From NCBI GenBank assembly GCA_016872775.1, contig VGZA01000009.1:52218-116217 (forward strand): 64,000 nucleotides of DNA, written 5' to 3'. The position numbers and the translations under genes are program-made. Under the pieces are notes generated by a model. The model saw only the letters and a list, made by a program, of their open reading frames with translations, had not been told where the DNA came from and ran no database searches. This document shows positions 58,071 through 64,000 of this stretch, piece by piece. Every line of letters begins with the position of its first letter. The first letter of the stretch is position 1. Origin of the DNA: Planctomycetota bacterium (GTDB lineage Bacteria; Planctomycetota; Planctomycetia; Pirellulales; Pirellulaceae).

Positions 58071-59972
58071 TTAATCCCGGCTGCGGACGAACTGGCCGTA
58101 ATTCACGTTGCGCTTGTGGACGTCGGCCGTGCCGCGCCAGACGAGTTCCACCGGTTTCTCGTTGTTGTTGTCGACGTCGGCCAGAATCGGGGTCATTTGG
58201 AAGCCTCGCCAGTCGCCTTGCGCTTGAACGAGTGCGGTGATTGGGAGCGATGCTTCCAATCGCCAGCCGGAATCGGTGCGGATCGCAAAGACATTCGCCG
58301 CCGCGGACGCCGGATTACCGGTGACCGTCGTTCGCGACCCTTTCGTGTCTGCGGCAACTGGAGCCGGAATCGTCAGGGAGTACGTGCCATTACCCAACCG
58401 GGGATCCGCTTTGCGGGCATCGATCGGTCGAACGTCGAAACGAATTTGAACCTGGTCGCCGGCCCGAAGCGAATCATCGATGATTTCCGCGGCAACATAG
58501 ATGTGGCGATCGTCGAAGGCCGTGCTGAATCGAAGCGAGGCATCGGTTGGTCCCTGCCATTGCTCGCGGGGGCCGAGCAGCAGCGGGGTATTGCCCGTCG
58601 CCAGCGAAAGGTTGGCCCACTCAGCGAGATCGCCATCCAGCACCAGGGCCGAGGGCGCCGGCGGGCAAGGGTAGCGCTTGTCGATAACGACCGGAATCGT
58701 GCGTTCGGCGGTCAATGGTCGGTCGCCGCCGACGGCTCGAATGCGGGCCGTCAGCAGCGTCTCGGCCAGATGCTGGAAAGCAATGACTTCGCTGAACTGG
58801 ATGTCGACAGCCACTTCCCGCGTCTCGCCGGCCGCGGCTTTGAGCGTCAAGGCCGCGGGCGAAACCGTGAGTCCTCGCAAAGGCAACCCGGCGATCTGAG
58901 CGCTGACCTCGATGGGCAAGTCGAATTGGTTGGTGAGCCGCAGATCGATCCGCCCCTGGGACACTCCCGCATCATCATCGACAAGAATCGGCGCGATCTC
59001 GATGCGTGTCTTGGTCAGGAAATCGCGAAAGCGTGCAATGCCTCGCTCGGTGACGGCATCCGGCAAGACAATTCCGTCCAGCAGCAGATTGGCGACGGTG
59101 GGCCCATCCTTTTCCATCGTGAGCCAGACGACATGATCGAATTCCCCGTAGTCCAGACCGCGAAGCTGCGAACTTCCCCCGGTCGTGGCGAGGTGATAGT
59201 ACTTCATGCCGTTGCGATCGAATTGCACGTAATGATGCACGTGCCCGGCGAAAACGGTATGCGGACGGTTTCCCAGCATGGCCTCGACGCGCTTCCAGTT
59301 CGTGGAATCGGGATTGCCGGCCGCCAGTTCACGCTCCGCGGTCACCCAGAGCGGTTTGTGCAGAAAAAGCAACGTCCAGCGGGCAGTTTCATGTTTGCGC
59401 AGATCGTCCTCCAGCCAGCGCAACTGTTCGGCGCCAATCTGGTCGGTCGTGTCCTCCGAAGAGAGGCAGATAAAATGAGCGCCTTTGTAATCGAAGGAAT
59501 ACCATTCGGTCCCAAAGTGCTTCCGCCAGATTTCATGCATTTTCGGATTACTGACGTCGTGATTGCCGGCGACGAAGAAAAACCGCATCTGCATCTTGTC
59601 GATGAATCCGAGAAACTCCCGCCACTCCGCGTCGATACGCTGGGGATCCTCGCTGTAACCTTCGATCAAATCGCCGACCGACATGACGAATGACGGCCGC
59701 AGATGGTTGAGTCTTTCCACCGCCTTCATCCAGACGCCCGGTCGATGACCCCCCGTATGATCCGTGACGATCGCGATCTGAAAACGGTCGGGGTCGTCGA
59801 GCACCGGTTTCGCCGACCAAGGTTTGGGGCCGCTGAGGGCGGGCAAAATGATTGCCGGTGGGAACCGGGGCGGCTCGCGCCGGTCGGCATGCTCGTCGAG
59901 ATCGTCATGTCCGGAAAGCGACTGCGAGAATGGGATGTATACAACGAACAACACTGCGAACAATCGATACAT
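58071..59972 (-). CDS. Secreted calcineurin-like metallophosphoesterase with C-terminal CBM9-like domain
   Basis: 633 residues from the ATG at 59972 (GGAG 6 bases upstream), leader MYRLFAVLFVVYIPFSQSLS. The phosphoesterase core has D/H of IVTDHTGG, GDLIEG, GNHD, H in FLHKPLW, and GHVHHY, i.e. all dinuclear-metal ligands. The middle (about 330-440) looks Ig-like. The C-terminal domain (about 450-630, LVLDGDLAEWANLS, FDDRHIYVAAEI, WRLEASLPITAL) matches the CBM9/DOMON-type sugar-binding fold. A periplasmic or surface phosphodiesterase that binds glycans is the best reading. Confidence 0.85.
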   Translation of the reverse strand: MYRLFAVLFVVYIPFSQSLSGHDDLDEHADRREPPRFPPAIILPALSGPKPWSAKPVLDDPDRFQIAIVTDHTGGHRPGVWMKAVERLNHLRPSFVMSVGDLIEGYSEDPQRIDAEWREFLGFIDKMQMRFFFVAGNHDVSNPKMHEIWRKHFGTEWYSFDYKGAHFICLSSEDTTDQIGAEQLRWLEDDLRKHETARWTLLFLHKPLWVTAERELAAGNPDSTNWKRVEAMLGNRPHTVFAGHVHHYVQFDRNGMKYYHLATTGGSSQLRGLDYGEFDHVVWLTMEKDGPTVANLLLDGIVLPDAVTERGIARFRDFLTKTRIEIAPILVDDDAGVSQGRIDLRLTNQFDLPIEVSAQIAGLPLRGLTVSPAALTLKAAAGETREVAVDIQFSEVIAFQHLAETLLTARIRAVGGDRPLTAERTIPVVIDKRYPCPPAPSALVLDGDLAEWANLSLATGNTPLLLGPREQWQGPTDASLRFSTAFDDRHIYVAAEIIDDSLRAGDQVQIRFDVRPIDARKADPRLGNGTYSLTIPAPVAADTKGSRTTVTGNPASAAANVFAIRTDSGWRLEASLPITALVQAQGDWRGFQMTPILADVDNNNEKPVELVWRGTADVHKRNVNYGQFVRSRD

Positions 59973-60194
59973 CACGGGCTCCAAGTTCAAAGGCGAACAT
60001 GTCCTATGGGAAGCAACAGTCTACCAATTCCGCCGCTACCCCGTCGACGCAAACCGATTGAAAAGCCTCTCTGCGCGCCCAAAGCCGCATCGAATAAACC
60101 GTTTGCCGGCCGCAAACGGATCCGTATTGTTCAACTTTCAAGCCGCTGATCTGGTCGCTGCTGCCCGATCTGTCGAACATCCGAGTCGGCGTGA

Positions 60195-60932
60195 AATCCC
60201 CGCGGGCGTTATCACGTGCTGGTGGAGTTGATCCGCGGAGCGCGAGGCTGGCAGATCGCCCATGGCCCCGGGGACACGTCGACGATGCGCGGTCTGCACG
60301 CCGAACTCCAGCGACTTCAGTCCGTCATCTATTCTCGAGAACAGTCGCCGGCCGTGACAACCTCACCGCGACTGGAGCAAATGGTTCGCCACGCACGTGG
60401 GTTTCTGGGTTGGGGAGACAAAGTCGGAGCGCACTCGCTCGAGTACATCCCGGCAACTGCGGTGGCGGCCGGCAATTTGCCCACCGCAGGCGCCTGGAGC
60501 GATCTGGAGATTTCGCTGGACCAACTGGGTTGCAGCGGCAAGCTGGTCGATGGCGTGGCGTTCCTCCACGACGGAGGACGCGCCTGGTGGGCGGACACCC
60601 GCCTCATCGCGCCCGACGGCGTCGAAACCGTCGTTTTCGGCGAACAGGAAGACCGCACCAACCCCAGGCAGCTTGAGCAAGTCCAATTTGCGGTCGCTGG
60701 CTTGAAAGCCGGGACGGCTGTGCGGGTTCTGTTCGAGGACCGCGAAATCACCGCCGCCGAAGGCTCCTTCAGCGACAACCTGTCGGGCGAGGACCTCTAC
60801 CAACGGTACGGGGGCGAACGGACCGGCTACGGGAACTCACCCGTGGCGGTGCGAGTCCACGAAATCGCTGACTATTATCCTCGGATGACACTGCCGTTCG
60901 TCCGTTGTCGCCAGAGCAGGTTGCGAAGATAA
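60195..60932 (+). CDS. Hypothetical protein, apparently 5'-truncated
   Basis: About 238 residues from the GTG at 60216 (frame open from 60195). No signal and no start with a ribosome site; it begins abruptly in YHVLVELIRGARGW. The central part is beta-rich (DLEISLDQLGCSGKLVDGVAFL, LIAPDGVETVVFGE), then VRVLFEDREITAAEGSFSDN and LYQRYGGERTGYGNSPVAV. This resembles the tail of a larger planctomycete protein, but the family is not recognised. It may be a leftover of a deleted gene. The 240 bases upstream to the phosphoesterase start hold nothing coding. Confidence 0.4.
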   Translation, partial: NPRGRYHVLVELIRGARGWQIAHGPGDTSTMRGLHAELQRLQSVIYSREQSPAVTTSPRLEQMVRHARGFLGWGDKVGAHSLEYIPATAVAAGNLPTAGAWSDLEISLDQLGCSGKLVDGVAFLHDGGRAWWADTRLIAPDGVETVVFGEQEDRTNPRQLEQVQFAVAGLKAGTAVRVLFEDREITAAEGSFSDNLSGEDLYQRYGGERTGYGNSPVAVRVHEIADYYPRMTLPFVRCRQSRLRR

Positions 60933-60984
60933 TTGCCGGAGATCTTTTTGCGCAGGCCTGAAAAAGGGTCATGTCGTCAGGTGG

Positions 60985-62013
60985 ATGCAAATGGCTGAGG
61001 ATGTTTCCGCGACCGATCCCGCAGTGGTGCTCGAACTGCTCGAGGCATTTCGACGTTCCAAGACGATGTTTGCTGCTGTGGCATTGCACGTTTTCGATGA
61101 GTTGTCGAACGGCCCAAAGACTGCCGGTCAGTTGGCCGATTCCGTCGGTGCTTCGCCCGATGCATTGGAGCGATTGCTCGATGCGTGTGTCGGATTGCGA
61201 CTGCTGAATCGACAGAATGGACAGTACGCCAACACACCCGTCGCTGCCACCTACCTCTGCGAATCGAGTCCGCAACGCCTGACTGGATATATCAACTACT
61301 CCAACGAGGTCATGTGGAAACTGTGGGGGCAACTCGAAGATGCTGTGCGGGAGGGCACTCACCGCTGGAAACAGGTTTACGGCTGGGACGGTCCGATCTT
61401 CGGCCACTTCTTCAAGACCGAACACGCGAAGCGCGAGTTCTTGATGGGGATGCACGGCTTCGGCGTCATCAGCTCGCCGCACGTGGTCAGCGCGTTTGAC
61501 TTGGGTCGATTCCGGCGACTGGTCGATCTGGGTGGCGCGACGGGTCATCTGGTGATCGCCGCTTGCCAGCGTTGGCCGCAACTGACCGGCGTCGTGTTTG
61601 ATCTTCCCGACGCGGTACCGATGGCCCGCGAAATTGTCAGCCTGGCGGGCATGACCGATCGCATTGAAGTTCAACCCGGCGACTTCTTCACCGACCCTCT
61701 TCCAAACGGAGACTTGATGGCCCTGGGACGAATTGTGCATGATTGGAGCGAAGAAAAAATCGACCGCTTGTTGGCACGCGTCTACCAGCAGCTGCCAGCC
61801 GGCGGCGCCCTGCTGATCGCCGAAAAAATGCTCAACGACGACAAATTGGGACCCCGCTGGGCACAGATGCAAAGTCTCAACATGCTGACCTGTACGGAAG
61901 GCAAGGAACGTACGTTTGGAGAATACGAGTCCCTACTGGCGCGGGCCGGATTCCGTGAAATACGTGGTTGCCGTACCCATTCTCCCATCGATACCATCCT
62001 CGCAATGAAATAG
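60985..62013 (+). CDS. SAM-dependent O-methyltransferase (acetylserotonin-type)
   Basis: 342 residues from the ATG at 60985; the ATG at 60991 has the better-spaced AGG. The N-terminal winged-helix dimerisation domain has SVGASPDALERLLDACVGL. The SAM site is VDLGGATGHLVIAACQRWP, then FDLPDAVPMAREIV. The catalytic histidine is in RIVHDWSEEK. Similar to plant-type/HIOMT O-methyltransferases that modify phenolic or polyketide-like compounds. It is not obviously in a biosynthetic cluster. The product is unknown. Confidence 0.9.
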   Translation: MQMAEDVSATDPAVVLELLEAFRRSKTMFAAVALHVFDELSNGPKTAGQLADSVGASPDALERLLDACVGLRLLNRQNGQYANTPVAATYLCESSPQRLTGYINYSNEVMWKLWGQLEDAVREGTHRWKQVYGWDGPIFGHFFKTEHAKREFLMGMHGFGVISSPHVVSAFDLGRFRRLVDLGGATGHLVIAACQRWPQLTGVVFDLPDAVPMAREIVSLAGMTDRIEVQPGDFFTDPLPNGDLMALGRIVHDWSEEKIDRLLARVYQQLPAGGALLIAEKMLNDDKLGPRWAQMQSLNMLTCTEGKERTFGEYESLLARAGFREIRGCRTHSPIDTILAMK

Positions 62014-62087
62014 CAGGCATATTGGTCGGATCCACTGACGCTGTGCTACGATAGGACAGTCCGACACACTCCGCGGTGGCCCAGAAA

Positions 62088-63488
62088 ATGTTGAGCGTAC
62101 GCGTTCGTCATGCGAGTCGCCTTTGCGATGGAGTAACACGACGGGAGTTGCTGCGCGTCGGTTCCGTGGCCTTCGGTGGCCTGACACTGCCGGGGCTGCT
62201 GCGGAGCGAAGCGGCGCGCGGCGCGCGCCATTCGAGTCCGGTGCGGTCTGTCGTAATTCTGTACTTGTCTGGCGGCCCTTCGCAGCTCGACATGTGGGAT
62301 TTGAAACCGGACGCTCCCGTCGAGATCCGTGGCACGTTTCAGCCGATTTCAACCACCGTCCCCGGTGTCCAGATCAGCGAACATATGCCGCGGATGGCGA
62401 AACTGGCGGACAAGTACACGATCGTGCGCTCGATGAGTCACACCGAGGGAGATCATATTCGCGGCGGCTATTGGGTCATGACTGGCGGCACCTTGCAGCG
62501 GCCGATTGTCCAGGCGTCGGGCATGTCGCGACAGGATCGTCCCCACATCGGCTCGACGCTCAATCATCTGCTCGGTGCGACAACCTCCATTCCCTCGTTT
62601 GTGATGATCCCGGAATACACGTCTCCGGTGGGTGTGCCGCGTCCCGGTCAATACGCGGGCTTCCTGGGTGCGGCGCACGATCCGTACTTGATCGACAGTG
62701 ACCCCAATCTTCCCGACTACGATCCGGGCCCGTTGCTGGCGCGGGAGAGGAACGCCACGAACCGATTGAACGAACGCCGCCTGTTGTTGTCCGCTTACGA
62801 ACAGCGCAGCGCGGCGCTGGAGAGTTTCGACGTCCATTCGTTCGATTCCCACAAGCAACGGGCACTCGACCTGATATCGTCCACGCAGACGCAAAAGGCA
62901 TTCGACGTCACCGAGGAGCCGTCGGCGACCCGCGATCGGTATGGCCGCCACGTTTTCGGCCAGGCAACGCTCGTCGCGCGTCGGATGGTCGAGGCGGGTG
63001 TGCGACTCGTCCAGGTTAATTTTGTCCGGCACGATCGTGGCAAGGGCGGACAGGGTTACGATAGCCATTCTGTACCACCGAGTCCGCCGCATCTGGGCTG
63101 GTGCAAGGACGAGTTGCTTCCGCCTACCGATTCCGCCTTTGCAAGTCTCGTCGAGGACTTGAGTGATCGCGGTTTGCTTGAATCAACGCTCGTGGTAATG
63201 ATGGGCGAGTTCGGCCGTACGCCGAAATTCAACAAGGATGGCGGGCGGGATCATTGGCCTTATTGTTACAGCGCAGTTCTGGCGGGAGGTGGCGTCCGCG
63301 GCGGATGCGTATACGGATCCTCGGACAAATCGGCGGCCTACCCAACCTCCGATCCGCTCAGCCCCGACGACCTGTTGGCGACGGTCTATCATCAGCTCCG
63401 CGTCGACCCACATGCCATCATCCACGACGCGCAGAACCGCCCCCACTTTGTCTCATCGGGACAACCTGTTCTCGGATTACTTGGCTGA
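62088..63488 (+). CDS. DUF1501 family protein (solitary, rightward)
   Basis: 466 residues from the ATG at 62088 (GTG 62076 possible). The Tat-type leader is TRRELLRVGSVAFGGLTLPG. Landmarks are SVVILYLSGGPSQLDMWDLKP, RSMSHTEGDHIRGGYWVMTGG, VVMMGEFGRTPKFNKDGG and RDHWPYCYSAVLAGGG. No PSD1 partner is adjacent. It is closer in pattern to the copy at 37.6 kb (GRDHWP present) than to the two PSD1-paired copies, so two subfamilies occur in this window. Confidence 0.92.
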   Translation: MLSVRVRHASRLCDGVTRRELLRVGSVAFGGLTLPGLLRSEAARGARHSSPVRSVVILYLSGGPSQLDMWDLKPDAPVEIRGTFQPISTTVPGVQISEHMPRMAKLADKYTIVRSMSHTEGDHIRGGYWVMTGGTLQRPIVQASGMSRQDRPHIGSTLNHLLGATTSIPSFVMIPEYTSPVGVPRPGQYAGFLGAAHDPYLIDSDPNLPDYDPGPLLARERNATNRLNERRLLLSAYEQRSAALESFDVHSFDSHKQRALDLISSTQTQKAFDVTEEPSATRDRYGRHVFGQATLVARRMVEAGVRLVQVNFVRHDRGKGGQGYDSHSVPPSPPHLGWCKDELLPPTDSAFASLVEDLSDRGLLESTLVVMMGEFGRTPKFNKDGGRDHWPYCYSAVLAGGGVRGGCVYGSSDKSAAYPTSDPLSPDDLLATVYHQLRVDPHAIIHDAQNRPHFVSSGQPVLGLLG

Positions 63489-63820
63489 CGCCAAGGGGTC
63501 GGGAGTCTTTGCCGCGAAGAGACTCGATGCGAAATAGAGCCAGGGACTCTGCATCATAACGATAGCTACCAAGCATCATCGGTCGGTTCGTCTGCTGAAT
63601 TTGATCGCGACGGACCAACGGTGTCGTTGTCCAGCGATAACCGACCCACAGCCCTGACCTGCCAAACGTGCAGACGTTGATGCCAAGATTCCGGAATCGG
63701 CATCAGAACTTTGAGGGGGCATTCGCAACAAGAAAGGGCCGGTTCATTGAAAAACAGACCATTCAATTGTCAATTCAACAAACGTGCACTAAACGTCGAC
63801 ATAATTTAAATTCGTCCAGC
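63489..63820. other. Gene-poor spacer before IS element
   Basis: No convincing gene. One leftward frame (about 63712 to 63495, GLWVGYRWTTTPLVRRDQI) is free of stops for about 70 codons and overlaps the DUF1501 end; it has no recognised family or start. Confidence 0.4.
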
Positions 63821-64000
63821 TGGCCTTCCCCCGATCTATGTACCACTCTGAATGAGAGGATCTGGGGTAAAGGGAGCGGCGAACTCCGCCGGGGTCTGGT
63901 AGTCTAACGCACTATGTGGTCGGCGGTGATTGTAATCGAGCCGCCAGCAATCGACGACCCAGCGAGCTTCCGCCAGGCTCAGGAACAACTCACGGTCCAG
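63821..64000 (-). mobile_element. IS3-family insertion sequence, one end
   Basis: The element boundary is placed at tggccttcccccgat (63821), a start typical of IS3-type terminal repeats, 15 bases past the transposase stop. The other end and the target duplication are outside the window. Confidence 0.6.
63836..64000 (-). CDS. IS3-family transposase OrfB, C-terminal 54 residues
   Basis: The reverse strand is open from the right edge to TAG at 63836-63838. ELFLSLAEARWVVDCWRLDY then NHRRPHSALDYQTPAEF is the usual end of IS3 OrfB (DDE integrase) just after the catalytic glutamate. The rest lies beyond base 64000. Confidence 0.9.
   Translation of the reverse strand: MDRELFLSLAEARWVVDCWRLDYNHRRPHSALDYQTPAEFAAPFTPDPLIQSGT

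Noticed and set aside
63418..63712. Leftward conserved-looking frame overlapping the end of the last DUF1501 gene
   Set aside because: It overlaps a real gene, has no start with a ribosome site and no recognised family; noted only within the spacer entry.

Overview
The window is a gene-dense, high-GC bacterial chromosome segment from the Planctomycetota, probably Pirellulales/Planctomycetales-like. The evidence is the set of families almost confined to that phylum. These are four DUF1501 proteins, two large PSCyt1-DUF1549-DUF1553 proteins with a single CxxCH haem site, the start of a PVC-type membrane dehydrogenase, a DUF1598-like secreted protein, a TolQ/TolR/TolR cluster led by a von Willebrand A (VWA) protein, a zinc-ribbon/prenyltransferase-repeat protein and a secreted protein with an LEPR-like leader. 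Strain identity cannot be read from the sequence.

Layout. 1-6.3 kb: truncated PVC dehydrogenase, DUF1598-like protein, HEAT/VWA protein, prenyltransferase-repeat protein. 6.3-7.1 kb: gene graveyard holding a frameshifted WecG/TagA glycosyltransferase tail and a possible GNAT scrap. 7.1-10.2 kb: lipid genes (PlsC-like acyltransferase, CdsA) and an MFS exporter. 10.2-12.1 kb: M81 peptidase and tRNA-Lys(UUU). 12.1-20.2 kb, leftward: response regulator, histidine kinase, ChlI/MoxR-like ATPase, PSCyt1/DUF1553 protein, DUF1501 protein, mostly overlapping or nearly so. 20.5-28.6 kb, divergent: a dissolved-inorganic-carbon operon of a SulP permease with STAS and a fused PII-like tail, DabA with intact Zn ligands, and two NuoL/DabB-like subunits. 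28.7-35 kb: DUF6174-like protein, pyruvate kinase, ABC-2 permease, carB. 35-39 kb: HTTM protein and partner, small proteins, DUF1501. 39-42.5 kb: M81 peptidase divergent from an enolase-superfamily enzyme, then an HNH endonuclease. 42.6-46.7 kb: VWA-TPR-TolQ-TolR-TolR operon. 46.9-48.5 kb: def-fmt. 48.5-50.5 kb: repeat elements and a secreted protein split by an in-frame stop. 50.5-55.3 kb: sugar-phosphate isomerase-like protein and a second PSD1/DUF1501 pair. 55.4-58 kb: PhyH-like dioxygenase, kynureninase and a broken kynB. 58-63.5 kb: phosphoesterase, a 5'-truncated ORF, a methyltransferase and DUF1501. 63.8 kb to the end: the 3' end of an IS3-family element.

How the genes work together. 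The carbon operon is the clearest system: DabA and DabB-type subunits should couple an ion gradient to CO2 hydration, and the SulP-STAS-PII protein looks like a bicarbonate-type transporter with its own nucleotide/bicarbonate sensor domain. The divergent two-component system is a candidate regulator. The VWA/TolQR operon is an energised envelope machine. The DUF1501/PSD1 pairs are the phylum's secreted, haem-associated modules of unknown substrate. Decay is visible at four points: wecG, kynB, the LEPR-like protein and the 60.2 kb fragment. No CRISPR array, rRNA or prophage was seen.
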